64,000 nucleotides of DNA, from positions 1 through 64,000 of the forward strand of contig JAFKKH010000010.1 of the NCBI GenBank assembly GCA_017305665.1, given 5' to 3'. This document shows, one piece after another, positions 47,804 to 56,782 of this stretch. This stretch comes from Hyphomicrobiales bacterium. Lineage in GTDB: Bacteria; Pseudomonadota; Alphaproteobacteria; Rhizobiales; Xanthobacteraceae. The translations under genes and the position numbers were made by a program. How positions within the stretch are numbered: the first letter of the stretch is position 1; the number at the start of each line of letters is the position of its first letter. A model generated the notes under the pieces. The model was not told where the DNA came from, did not search any database, and was given only the letters and a program-made list of their open reading frames with translations.

Positions 47804-49216
47804 GTGAGTGAGCGCATCATTCCGCTTGTCATGTGCGGCGGAGCAGGGACGCGACTGTGGCCAGCCTCGCGTGAGGTCCGTCCGAAGCAGTTTTTGCCGC
47901 TGTTCGGGCCGCGCTCGACATTTCAGGACACGCTGAAACGCGTATCCGATCCCGCGCTGTTCGATCGGCCGATCGTGATCACCAACGTCGCCTACCGTTT
48001 CATGGTGCTCGAGCAATTGGCGGAGATCGGGCTAGAGGCGGACATTCTGCTGGAGCCGGTGCGGCGCGATTCCGGGCCGGCCATCGCCGCGGGCGCAACC
48101 TTCGCACACATGCGCGACAGCGAGGCCGTCGTTCTGGCGCTGGCCGCGGATCATGTGGTGCGCGACGCGGCTGCGTTCGTTGCTGCATGCCGTCAGGGTC
48201 TTGCCGCCGCCAATTCCGGGCGCATCGTGACCTTCGGCATTAGGCCGGAGCGGGCGGCCACCGAATACGGCTACGTCAATCCGGGCTCAGTCATCACGGG
48301 CGAGGTTCGCGCGGTGACGAAGTTTGTCGAGAAGCCCGATCCGCAAACGGCCTCCGACTATGTCAAGGCCGGGTATTTGTGGAACAGCGGCAATTTCATG
48401 TTCCGTGCCGCAACGCTGCTCGATGAATACCGCAGCGTCGATCCCGAAAGCGTTCGGGCGGTGACCGATGCCGTTTCACATGCCGGCCGGGACCTTGGTT
48501 TCGTCACGCTCGCTCCGGATGCCTTCGCCAAAGCGCGCGCGATTTCGATCGACTATGCGGTGATGGAAAAAACGGCTCATGCCGCGGTAATTCCCGTGAC
48601 TTGCGGATGGTCCGACGTGGGGTCCTGGCGCGCGGTATGGGAGTTGTCCAGCAAGGACGGTCAGGGCAATGCGGCGCAGGGAACCGCCGTGTTCGAGGAT
48701 TCCCGCAATTGCAACGTCTCGACCGACAGGGCGGTGGTCGCGCTCGAAGGTGTTGACGATCTTGTCGTGGTCGCGACGCAGGATGCTGTGCTGGTGTCGC
48801 GCCAGAATGATGCCAACGGCTTGAAACGCCTGGTCGCAAGGCTGAGGGAGGTCGCACCGCAGGTCACCGAGGAACATTTGCGGGTGCACCGGCCGTGGGG
48901 TGCGTATCAATCGATCGACTCAGGCGAGCGCCATCAGGTCAAACGCATCACGGTAAAAGCCGGTGGCCGGTTATCGCTGCAAAAGCATCATCATCGCTCC
49001 GAACACTGGATTGTGGTCCGCGGCACCGCGAAGGTCACCGTCGATGATGTCATCAAGACAGTGCACGAGAACGAGTCGATCTATATTCCGATCGGGGCCG
49101 TCCATCGGCTCGAGAATCCGGGCAAGATTCTGCTGGAACTCATCGAGGTGCAGACCGGAAGCTACCTTGGCGAGGATGACATCGTCCGGATCGAGGACGA
49201 CTACCGGCGGAGTTGA
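47804..49216 (+). CDS. manC: Mannose-1-phosphate guanylyltransferase / mannose-6-phosphate isomerase
   Basis: 470 residues, type II PMI. The first about 340 residues are the nucleotidyltransferase: IPLVMCGGAGTRLWPASRE, RPKQFLPLF, FVEKPD and WNSGNFMF. The last 110 are the cupin-fold isomerase: VHRPWGAYQSID, GGRLSLQKHHHRSEHWIVV and YIPIGAVHRLENPG. It supplies GDP-mannose. The start is GTG 47804 with GGGAGA upstream; the upstream ATG (47732) would overlap the epimerase. No GDP-mannose-using enzyme was recognised in the window. Confidence 0.93.
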   Translation: MSERIIPLVMCGGAGTRLWPASREVRPKQFLPLFGPRSTFQDTLKRVSDPALFDRPIVITNVAYRFMVLEQLAEIGLEADILLEPVRRDSGPAIAAGATFAHMRDSEAVVLALAADHVVRDAAAFVAACRQGLAAANSGRIVTFGIRPERAATEYGYVNPGSVITGEVRAVTKFVEKPDPQTASDYVKAGYLWNSGNFMFRAATLLDEYRSVDPESVRAVTDAVSHAGRDLGFVTLAPDAFAKARAISIDYAVMEKTAHAAVIPVTCGWSDVGSWRAVWELSSKDGQGNAAQGTAVFEDSRNCNVSTDRAVVALEGVDDLVVVATQDAVLVSRQNDANGLKRLVARLREVAPQVTEEHLRVHRPWGAYQSIDSGERHQVKRITVKAGGRLSLQKHHHRSEHWIVVRGTAKVTVDDVIKTVHENESIYIPIGAVHRLENPGKILLELIEVQTGSYLGEDDIVRIEDDYRRS

Positions 49217-49437
49217 GGGCAATCCGGGAACCTGAGGCCGGATCCTTCGACGATGTGATTCCGGGTCAACTTTCGGAATCGTCGGCATTGCCGTGCGCGG
49301 CTCGATCATCGTGTAATTCTTTGAATCAAAACGTGTTTGGGTTTGTTATTCCTCTATTCGCCACTTTTATGACGGCGTGCTAGGAGAGCGTACGGCTGGG
49401 TTCGGGGGACTCAGGCTGATCGCTTTTTGGGGTTCAT

Positions 49438-50451
49438 ATGGGTTCAAAGTCATCTGCATCGGAAACGAGCGCGGCTCCGATGCGCCCGTTGCGTGTCGGC
49501 GTTATCGGCGCGGGCGTCATGGGCAGCAATCACGGCCGCGTGCTGGCGGGGCTTCCCGGCGTTACGCTGGTCGGTATTGTGGATCCGTTGCCGGCGCACC
49601 GCGCCCGCGCGACTGAAATGACGGGGTGTTCGACGTTCGGGACGCTCGACGAATTGCTCGCGGCCGGCGTCGATGCGGTGACCATCGCTGCTCCAACCCA
49701 TCTTCATCACGAAATTGCGCTGATCTGCATCGCGCGTGGCGTTCACGTGCTGGTCGAGAAGCCGATCGCGTCGACCGTTGAGGAGGGGCGCGAAATCGTG
49801 GCTGCCGCGCAGCGCGCAGGCGTGACTTTGATGGTCGGGCACGTCGAGCGTTTCAATCCGGCGGTTGCCTCGATCAAGCAGGCAATCCGCGGTGAGGACA
49901 TTCTGTCCATCGGGATCACGCGGGTCGGCCCGTTTCCGCCGCGCATGTCGAACGTCGGCGTCGTCATCGATCTCGCCGTGCATGACATCGATCTGATCCG
50001 CTGGTTCACCGAATCTGAAATCATCGACGTCCAGCCCCAGCTATCCAGTGCCGTCGCTGAGCGCGAAGACATCGCGCTGCTTCAGTTCAGAACCGCCTCC
50101 GGTGTACTCGCGCACATCAACACCAACTGGCTGACGCCGTTCAAGGCGCGCAGCGTCACGGTCGCGACCCGGGGCAAGTATGTCATGGGCGATCTGCTGA
50201 CTCGCCAGGTCACCGAATGTTTCGGTTTTCAGCCGGACGGCAGTTACTCGATGCGTCATTTGCCTGTCGGGCACGACGAACCTCTGCGTGCCGAGCTGGT
50301 CGCGTTTGTCGATGCCGTGCGTTCGGGTAAAATTCCGGCGGTGAGCGGCGACGAAGGCGTCGCGAGCCTGGAAATCGCAATCAAGTGCCTTGAGGCGCCG
50401 GCAACCCCGACTGCGGCGCTTCGCAAGGAATCCCGCCGCGCTGCCGGTTGA
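49438..50451 (+). CDS. gnnA: Gfo/Idh/MocA oxidoreductase, probable UDP-GlcNAc 3-dehydrogenase
   Basis: 337 residues. NAD domain start LRVGVIGAGVMGSNHGRVLA, then APTHLHHEIAL and the family EKP motif (VLVEKPIAS), and MVGHVERFNPA with the catalytic His region VIDLAVHDIDLIRWF. It is followed at once by a DegT-type aminotransferase, the arrangement of GnnA-GnnB, which oxidise and aminate C3 of UDP-GlcNAc for lipid A with 2,3-diaminoglucose. Nitrobacteraceae have that lipid A. A WlbA/WbpB role is the alternative, but no UDP-GlcNAc 6-dehydrogenase is nearby. Confidence 0.8.
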   Translation: MGSKSSASETSAAPMRPLRVGVIGAGVMGSNHGRVLAGLPGVTLVGIVDPLPAHRARATEMTGCSTFGTLDELLAAGVDAVTIAAPTHLHHEIALICIARGVHVLVEKPIASTVEEGREIVAAAQRAGVTLMVGHVERFNPAVASIKQAIRGEDILSIGITRVGPFPPRMSNVGVVIDLAVHDIDLIRWFTESEIIDVQPQLSSAVAEREDIALLQFRTASGVLAHINTNWLTPFKARSVTVATRGKYVMGDLLTRQVTECFGFQPDGSYSMRHLPVGHDEPLRAELVAFVDAVRSGKIPAVSGDEGVASLEIAIKCLEAPATPTAALRKESRRAAG

Positions 50452-50468
50452 GCGGGATTTCGCGATCG

Positions 50469-51650
50469 ATGTCCACTTCTCAATCCCTGCAAGGCTCCAT
50501 GAACCAGCATCTTCGTCCCGAACCTCTCCCGTTCATTGACATCGCAGCTCAGCGCCGCCGCTTGGGCAAATCCATCGACGACGCAGTCGGTCGTGTGCTG
50601 ACCCATTGTCAGTTCGTCAATGGTCCGGAAGTCGCCCAGCTTGAAGCCGCGCTGGCGGCCTTCAGCCGTGCGAAGCACGTCGTGAGTTGCGCCAGCGGGA
50701 CGGACGCGCTGCTGATGGTGCTGATGGCCAAAGACATCGGCCGTGGAGACGCGGTGATTTGCCCGTCGTTCACGTTCAGCGCCACCGGCGAGGCTGTTGC
50801 CTTGACGGGGGCGACGCCGGTGTTCGTCGATGTCGACGAAACGACGTTCAACATGGACGTTAATTCGCTCAAGCGCGGCATTGCTGCTGCGCGGAAAGCA
50901 GGCCTTGCGCCAAAGGCGGTGATTCCAGTCGATCTGTTCGGACAGAGCGCGGATCATGATGCCATTGCAGCGATCGCAGCGGCAGAAGGCCTGTTCATTC
51001 TTGACGATGCCGCACAAGGGTTCGGCGCGAGCTACAAAGGTCGTCGTCTTGGCTGCTTTGGCCTCGCCACCGCAACCAGCTTTTTCCCTGCCAAACCGCT
51101 GGGTTGCTTCGGTGATGGCGGTGCGATCTTCACCGACGATGACAGTCTTGCCGACATCCTGCGCAGCATTCGCGTTCATGGTCAGGGCACTGACAAATAC
51201 GATAATGTTCGTCTGGGTCTGACGGGGCGCCTCGATACCATGCAGGCCGCGATTCTGATCGAGAAACTACGAATTTTCGAGGATGAGATTGCTGCGCGCA
51301 ATCGGGTCGCTGAACGCTATATGCGTGGCCTTGGCAATGCGGTGACCGTGCCGCGCCTGGCCGAGGGCTGTACGTCGGTGTGGGCTCAATACACGATCCG
51401 CTTGCCGGCCGGCACTGACCGCGATTCTTTCGCCGCGACGTTGAAGGCGCAGGGCATTCCGACCGCGATCTACTACGGAAAGTCGATGCATCAGCAGACG
51501 GCCTACAAACGCTTCCCGGTGAGCGAGGGTGGTCTGCCCGTCAGTGAGAAGCTGTCAAACGAGGTCATCAGCCTGCCGATGCATGCGTATCTGGACGAAT
51601 CGACCCAGGATCGAATCATCAAGGCTGTGCGTGCCGCGCTTCCGAACTGA
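50469..51650 (+). CDS. gnnB: DegT/DnrJ/EryC1 aminotransferase, probable UDP-GlcNAc3N synthase
   Basis: 393 residues, PLP-dependent. PFIDIAAQRRRLG at the N-terminus, CASGTDALLMVLMA, FILDDAAQGFGASYKGR with the cofactor Asp, and the Schiff-base Lys in SFFPAKPLGCFGDGG. HGQGTDKYDN and GLTGRLDTMQAAIL are typical of WbpE/GnnB enzymes. It would aminate the 3-keto sugar from the preceding oxidoreductase. Starts: TTG 50448 overlaps the stop, ATG 50469 is chosen, ATG 50499 has AAGG close upstream. It ends 43 bases before murJ. Confidence 0.83.
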   Translation: MSTSQSLQGSMNQHLRPEPLPFIDIAAQRRRLGKSIDDAVGRVLTHCQFVNGPEVAQLEAALAAFSRAKHVVSCASGTDALLMVLMAKDIGRGDAVICPSFTFSATGEAVALTGATPVFVDVDETTFNMDVNSLKRGIAAARKAGLAPKAVIPVDLFGQSADHDAIAAIAAAEGLFILDDAAQGFGASYKGRRLGCFGLATATSFFPAKPLGCFGDGGAIFTDDDSLADILRSIRVHGQGTDKYDNVRLGLTGRLDTMQAAILIEKLRIFEDEIAARNRVAERYMRGLGNAVTVPRLAEGCTSVWAQYTIRLPAGTDRDSFAATLKAQGIPTAIYYGKSMHQQTAYKRFPVSEGGLPVSEKLSNEVISLPMHAYLDESTQDRIIKAVRAALPN

Positions 51651-51693
51651 TTTCGCCATTTTGCGCCGGGAACCGATCCTGTAGAAACGCGGG

Positions 51694-53223
51694 ATGCTCG
51701 GGCGTATTTTCACCGTCGGCGGATACACGCTGCTCTCGCGGCTGACCGGCTTTGCTCGCGACATCATGCTCGCCGCGATCCTCGGCGCAGGACCGGTCGC
51801 GGACGCGTTCTTCGTGGCGCTGCGGTTGCCGAATCATTTCCGGGCGATCTTCGCGGAAGGAGCCTTCAACGCCGCGTTCGTGCCGGCCTATGCGCATGTT
51901 CACGGCGAGAAGGGCGAAGCATCCACCCGGCTGTTTGCGAACCGCATTTTCACGCTGCTGTTCCTGTCGCAGGTCGTCCTGCTGGTCGTGGCATGGATTT
52001 TCATGCCGCAGGCCATGAGCATTCTCGCCCCTGGATTTTCGGATGATGCCGAGCAGCGGCGGCTTGCGATTGAACTGACCCGCATCACGTTTCCATATCT
52101 GCTTTTGATCACGCTGGTGACGCTCTACGGCGGCATGCTGAACGTGATGCATCGCTTCGCAAGTGCTGCGGCCGCGCCGATCTTCCTCAATCTGTCGATG
52201 ATGATGACGCTGGCGCTCGCGGCTTATTTCCCGAGTGCAGGTCACGCGGCGGCTTGGGGTGTGCTGATCTCGGGCTTTCTGCAGTTTTTCCTGTTGGCCG
52301 GCGATCTCGGCCGCCACGGCGGTTTGCCGCGGTTCGCGCCGCTCGCACTGGGTGAGGATGTCAGATCGTTCTTCCGTGCCTTGGGACCGGCGACGCTCGG
52401 CTCCATGGGAACGCAGGTGGCGCTGTTCGCTGATACGATCATCGCGACATTTCTTCCCGCCGGTGCGCTGTCCGCGCTGTATTACGCGGACCGCCTCAAC
52501 CAACTGCCGATCGGCGTGATCGGCATTGCGATCGGCACCGTGCTGCTGCCGGAAATGTCGCGCAGATTGACGTCCGGCGATCAGGTCGGCGCCATGGCGT
52601 CGCAGCGCCGGGCGTTCGATTTCACCTTGTTGTTTTCGGTGCCGTTCGTGGCTGCCTTCCTCACCGTCCCCGACGTGATCATGCGGGCGATGTTCGCGCG
52701 CGGCGCTTTCTCCAAAGCGGATGCCGCGGCGGCCGGCGCGACGCTTGCGGCTTACGCGGTGGGTCTCATTCCCTTTGTCCTGATCCGCAGCGCGGTCGCG
52801 ACATTCTACGCACGTAAGAACACCGCGACGCCGGTGAAGGCTGCGCTGACCGGAGTTGCGGTCAACGTCGCGCTGAAGATTGCGCTGGTAGGTTCGCTGG
52901 CGCAGATCGGCCTTGCGCTCGCGACCGCGGTCGGCGCCTGGATCAATCTTCTGCTCGTGATCGGCTTCGCGGCGCGGGCAGGGTATTTCGAGGTCGGCCG
53001 TCGGCTGCTGGTTTCGCTCGGCAAGTTTCTGCTCGCAGGCATCGTGCTCGCGGCGGCATTGTGGTTCGCTGCACGCTTTTCGGCGATGCAGTTCGCGAAC
53101 TGGAGCGCGTTGCGGGACGAGGCGACGCTCGGGATACTCGTTATCGTTGGCGCCGTTGTTTACGTCATTGTGATCCTGACGCTGTTCGGCCCGCGCTGGT
53201 TGAGGTCTCTGGTGCGCGCCTGA
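51694..53223 (+). CDS. murJ: Lipid II flippase MurJ
   Basis: 509 residues, about fourteen membrane helices of the MOP superfamily. Start FTVGGYTLLSRLTGFARDIM and the segment GPVADAFFVALRLPNHFRAIFAEG are signature MurJ sequences, with charged residues lining the cavity. LPIGVIGIAIGTVLLPEMSR and ARGAFSKADA follow. It flips the peptidoglycan precursor lipid II. It is essential in most bacteria and stands at the end of the gnnA-gnnB-murJ row on the same strand. ATG 51694. Confidence 0.95.
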   Translation: MLGRIFTVGGYTLLSRLTGFARDIMLAAILGAGPVADAFFVALRLPNHFRAIFAEGAFNAAFVPAYAHVHGEKGEASTRLFANRIFTLLFLSQVVLLVVAWIFMPQAMSILAPGFSDDAEQRRLAIELTRITFPYLLLITLVTLYGGMLNVMHRFASAAAAPIFLNLSMMMTLALAAYFPSAGHAAAWGVLISGFLQFFLLAGDLGRHGGLPRFAPLALGEDVRSFFRALGPATLGSMGTQVALFADTIIATFLPAGALSALYYADRLNQLPIGVIGIAIGTVLLPEMSRRLTSGDQVGAMASQRRAFDFTLLFSVPFVAAFLTVPDVIMRAMFARGAFSKADAAAAGATLAAYAVGLIPFVLIRSAVATFYARKNTATPVKAALTGVAVNVALKIALVGSLAQIGLALATAVGAWINLLLVIGFAARAGYFEVGRRLLVSLGKFLLAGIVLAAALWFAARFSAMQFANWSALRDEATLGILVIVGAVVYVIVILTLFGPRWLRSLVRA

Positions 53224-53285
53224 CGCATTGCGCTCCGGATCGAACCACTGCAATATGCGGGCAAATTTCAATTAGCGGAGATATC

Positions 53286-55586
53286 ATGGCTCCCGTAAAA
53301 TTTGGTGTCGGTCAAAGCGTCCTGCGCAAGGAAGACGATGCGCTCATTCGCGGCAAGGGCCGCTATACCGACGATCACGCACCGCAGGCCGCGCTGCATG
53401 CGCTGATGCTGCGCTCGCCGCATGCGCACGCCAGATACAAGATCGACGTTTCCCGCGCGTGTGGGCTGCCCGGTGTCGGCCTGATCCTGACGTCAGCGGA
53501 TGTCGCTGATCTCGGTGGTCTGCCATGCCTGTTCAATCTGCCGGACGATCCCTTTACCGGACCGCCATATCCCATTCTGGCCAAGGACGAGGTACGTCAC
53601 GTCGGCGACGCCGTTGCTTTCGTGGTGGCCGATACGGTCGAGCAAGCGCGTGATGCCATTGAAGCGATCGAAGTCGAATGGACGCCGCTTCCATCGGTCG
53701 TGGGGGCCGCCAATGCCGTGAAGAACGGCGCGCCGCAGGTCTGGCCCGATCATGCCGGCAACGTGCTGTTCGACGTATCGATTGGCGACAAGAAGGCGGC
53801 CGAGGCCGCTTTTGCCAATGCATATGCTGTTGCCGAGATCTCGATCGTCAATCCGCGCATCGTCACCAACTATATGGAGACGCGCGCGGCTGTCTGCGAA
53901 TACGATGCCAAGCGCGATCACCTGACGCTCACCGTCGGCAGCCAGGGCAGCCATCGTCTGCGAGAAATCCTCTGTCAGCATGTTCTCAAGATGCCGATGG
54001 AGAATATGCGCGTGATTTGCCCCGATGTCGGCGGCGGGTTCGGTACAAAACTGTTTCCCTACCGCGAATATGCGCTGATCGCGGTCGCTGCGAAAAAGCT
54101 GCGCAAGACCGTGAAGTGGACGGCCGAGCGGTCCGATCATTTCGTCGGCGACGCACAGGGACGCGACAACGTCACCACCGCGCGCATGGCGCTGTCGGAG
54201 GACGGAAAATTTCTCGGCATGGACGTCGATCTGATGGGCGACATGGGCGCTTATCTTTCGACGTTCGGTCCGTATATCCCGCACGGTGGCGCCGGCATGC
54301 TGCCGGGCCTCTACGATATTCAGGCATTTCATTGCCGCATCCGCACCGTGTTCACCAACACCGTGCCGGTCGATGCCTATCGCGGTGCCGGGCGACCCGA
54401 GGCGGCCTATGTCGTCGAGCGCCTGGTCGATGCCGCGGCGCGCAAGCTCGGCATGGCGCCCGATGCCATTCGGCGCAAGAACTTCATTTCGCCGAAGGCG
54501 ATGCCGTACAAGACGGCGACCGGCAAAATCTATGACTCCGGCGACTTCACCGCGCACATGAAGCGCGCCATGGAGATCGCAAACTGGAAGGAGTTTCCTA
54601 AGCGCGCCAAGGCCGCGAAGAAACAGGGCCTGGTGCGCGGCATCGGGCTCGCGAGCTATGTCGAGGTCTGCGGCACGATGGGCGAGGAGCGGGCCGACGT
54701 GAGGCTTGATCCCAATGGCGACGTGACGGTTCTAATCGGCACGCAATCGAGCGGGCAGGGTCATGCGACCGCCTATGCCCAGATCATTGCCGATCAGTTC
54801 GGGATTCCGCCCGAGCGGGTTCACATGATTCAGGGTGATACCGACGTGGTGGTCTCAGGCCTTGGTACCGGTGGTTCGAGTTCGATCCCGTCGGGTGGCG
54901 TCAGTGTCGAGCGGGCGACGCGCAAGCTCGGCACCCAGCTTCGCGAGATTGCTTCCGAAACGCTCGAGACCAGCACCGCCGACCTCGAGATCAGCGAGGG
55001 GGCAGTCCGGATCGCCGGCACCGATCGTTCGATCTCATTCGCTGACCTTGCAAAGCGCGCCGATCCCTCCAAGCTGACGGCCAATGAAAGCTTCAGTAGC
55101 GCTGACGGTACCTTCCCGAACGGTACCCACGCCGTCGAGGTCGAAATCGATCCGGCAACCGGCAAGATACAGCTCATCAACTACGTCATCGTTGACGACT
55201 TCGGTGTCACGCTGAATCCCTTGCTGCTGGCCGGTCAAGTCCACGGCGGCACCATGCAGGGCATCGGTCAGGCGCTGATGGAGCAGGCGGTCTACGACGC
55301 GAAGGACGGACAACTCGTCACTGGCACCTTCATGGATTATGCGTTGCCGCGCGCCGGGGATGGTACGTCAATTACCTTCGAGACCCATAACGTTCCCTGC
55401 GTCACCAATCCGATGGGCGTGAAGGGTGCTGGCGAAGCCGGCGCCATTGGCTCCTGTCCGGCCGTGGTCAACGCGATCGTCGATGGCTTGTGGCGTGAAT
55501 ACCAGATCGATCACATCGATATGCCGGCCACGCCCGAACGGGTCTGGATGGCGATCCGGGAAGCTCAGAGGCGTCATCGGCTGTAA
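53286..55586 (+). CDS. Molybdenum hydroxylase large subunit (xanthine dehydrogenase/CoxL family), orphan
   Basis: 766 residues. N-terminal part VLRKEDDALIRGKGRYTDD; molybdopterin-binding VGSQGSHRLREILCQH and CPDVGGGFGTK; active loop AYRGAGRPEAAYV (about 362) and catalytic Glu in GVKGAGEAGAIG (about 717). The AYRGAGR loop is of the form II type, not the AYRCSFR of true CO dehydrogenase. No medium (FAD) or small (2Fe-2S) subunit gene lies next to it. Substrate may be an aldehyde or heterocycle. ATG 53286 has GGAG six bases upstream. Cytochrome c genes follow. Confidence 0.88.
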   Translation: MAPVKFGVGQSVLRKEDDALIRGKGRYTDDHAPQAALHALMLRSPHAHARYKIDVSRACGLPGVGLILTSADVADLGGLPCLFNLPDDPFTGPPYPILAKDEVRHVGDAVAFVVADTVEQARDAIEAIEVEWTPLPSVVGAANAVKNGAPQVWPDHAGNVLFDVSIGDKKAAEAAFANAYAVAEISIVNPRIVTNYMETRAAVCEYDAKRDHLTLTVGSQGSHRLREILCQHVLKMPMENMRVICPDVGGGFGTKLFPYREYALIAVAAKKLRKTVKWTAERSDHFVGDAQGRDNVTTARMALSEDGKFLGMDVDLMGDMGAYLSTFGPYIPHGGAGMLPGLYDIQAFHCRIRTVFTNTVPVDAYRGAGRPEAAYVVERLVDAAARKLGMAPDAIRRKNFISPKAMPYKTATGKIYDSGDFTAHMKRAMEIANWKEFPKRAKAAKKQGLVRGIGLASYVEVCGTMGEERADVRLDPNGDVTVLIGTQSSGQGHATAYAQIIADQFGIPPERVHMIQGDTDVVVSGLGTGGSSSIPSGGVSVERATRKLGTQLREIASETLETSTADLEISEGAVRIAGTDRSISFADLAKRADPSKLTANESFSSADGTFPNGTHAVEVEIDPATGKIQLINYVIVDDFGVTLNPLLLAGQVHGGTMQGIGQALMEQAVYDAKDGQLVTGTFMDYALPRAGDGTSITFETHNVPCVTNPMGVKGAGEAGAIGSCPAVVNAIVDGLWREYQIDHIDMPATPERVWMAIREAQRRHRL

Positions 55587-55685
55587 GGATCGGCACACCC
55601 CGGGAATAGACCATCAATCCCGGGGTTGACGTCCCGGATAACGACAAATCGAACCATCAACAAAATGGAAACAGGAGTGCGGCCG

Positions 55686-56132
55686 ATGATACGACCGGTA
55701 ATTGTCGCGGGTGTGTTGCTGTTGGGGCTGGGCGCGGTGTCGGCGCAGCAGGACGCGGTCAAGAATGCGCAGACCGTCATGAAGACGACCGGCAAGAACA
55801 CCGGCGCGCTCGCGGCCATGGTCAAGGGTGACAAGCCGTACGATCAAGCGACCGTCGATGCCTCGCTTGCCGTGCTTGAGGAGACCGCCAAGAAGCTGCC
55901 GGCGCTGTTTCCGGAAGGCATGAAGGGTCTGCCGAGCGACGACGACTATAGTGCTTCGCCGAAAATCTGGGAGAACAAGGCCGACTTCGCCGCGCATATC
56001 GCGACTTTTGCCAAGACGGTCACCGATGCCAAGAGCAGCGTGAAGGATCTTGCCACGCTGAAGGCCGCCGTGCCGGTGATCGGCAAGGCCTGCGGCGGCT
56101 GCCATGAGACTTATCGCATCAAGAAGAGCTGA
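55686..56132 (+). CDS. Cytochrome c' (class II c-type cytochrome)
   Basis: 148 residues. Signal peptide VIVAGVLLLGLGAVSAQQ (cleavage near residue 20), then a four-helix bundle with the haem site CGGCH (136-140) near the C-terminus, as in cytochromes c' or c-556. Periplasmic electron carrier or NO/stress-related haem protein. ATG 55686 begins the signal peptide; upstream codons lack one. It lies 99 bases after the orphan hydroxylase and might carry its electrons. A terminator follows. Confidence 0.88.
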   Translation: MIRPVIVAGVLLLGLGAVSAQQDAVKNAQTVMKTTGKNTGALAAMVKGDKPYDQATVDASLAVLEETAKKLPALFPEGMKGLPSDDDYSASPKIWENKADFAAHIATFAKTVTDAKSSVKDLATLKAAVPVIGKACGGCHETYRIKKS

Positions 56133-56153
56133 TTTCGTTGTACTGGCACGATC

Positions 56154-56183
56154 AAAGGGCGGACCCTGCGAGGTCCGCCCTTT
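56154..56183 (+). terminator. Bidirectional rho-independent terminator
   Basis: Perfect 12-bp stem AAAGGGCGGACC (56154-56165) / GGTCCGCCCTTT (56172-56183) with a CTGCGA loop. A on the left arm and T on the right give tails in both directions. It separates the convergent cytochrome c' and CHRD genes. Confidence 0.85.
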
Positions 56184-56204
56184 CTCGTGTGCTGTCGTTC
56201 GGCT

Positions 56205-56630
56205 TTACTTCGTGACTTGGCCGCGGATTTCACCACCCGGATTGGCCTTGGTGTGGATGTTCACATACATCTTGCCGGCGAGCAGATCGGCGGCCTGTGC
56301 ATCGGTCAGCACGGCACTGCCGTCGACGGGACTGGACGTCGCATTCGGGATCGCGACGGCGACGCCGGCATTTTTGCCGCTTTCGGCGGGGCCATGGAAG
56401 TGAGCGGCTGTCGCAGGGCCGGTCAGGCCGGAATAGGTGAGCTTCCAGGTCAGCTTCTTGGTCGCCGCATCGTAGTTGGCATCCAGCGCGCCGGTGCCCT
56501 TCGACGTAGTGGCGGGGACCTCGGAAGCGCCGTTGAGGGTGGCCTTGAGCTTTTCGGCAGAGGCTTGCCCGGCGAAGGCAACGGCCGCACCCAATGTAAG
56601 CGTGGCGAGCAGGATCTTTGCGCTGGTCAT
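56205..56630 (-). CDS. Secreted CHRD-domain protein
   Basis: 141 residues. Signal peptide ILLATLTLGAAVAFAGQASA (cleavage near 25). The rest is one CHRD (chordin-like) domain: LNGASEVPATTSKGTGALDA, AAHFHGPAESGKNAG and MYVNIHTKANPGGEIRGQV, the usual three blocks. The His-rich loops suggest metal binding. Bacterial CHRD proteins are periplasmic or secreted with no fixed role. ATG 56630 has GGAGAAAACC upstream. It diverges from the diheme cytochrome gene. Confidence 0.88.
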   Translation of the reverse strand: MTSAKILLATLTLGAAVAFAGQASAEKLKATLNGASEVPATTSKGTGALDANYDAATKKLTWKLTYSGLTGPATAAHFHGPAESGKNAGVAVAIPNATSSPVDGSAVLTDAQAADLLAGKMYVNIHTKANPGGEIRGQVTK

Positions 56631-56782
56631 GGTTTTCTCCCGGTTATGATTGGGTCATCGTAAGTTCCAAACAGGGCCATTGCGAGTTTATTCCCGCAAA
56701 TGGCCGCTCGCCGCAGAAATTTGATCGAGATCATCCCGGCGAATATGCGCATACTGACGGTGGTAAGGAGTGGCGCGCTGGC

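Noticed and set aside
51619-53271. 550-codon minus-strand frame over murJ
   Set aside because: Shadow of murJ; extreme Arg/His/Glu content without any motif.
53286-55586. Carbon monoxide dehydrogenase (coxL)
   Set aside because: The active loop reads AYRGAGR, not AYRCSFR of true CO dehydrogenase, and the coxM and coxS subunits are missing.
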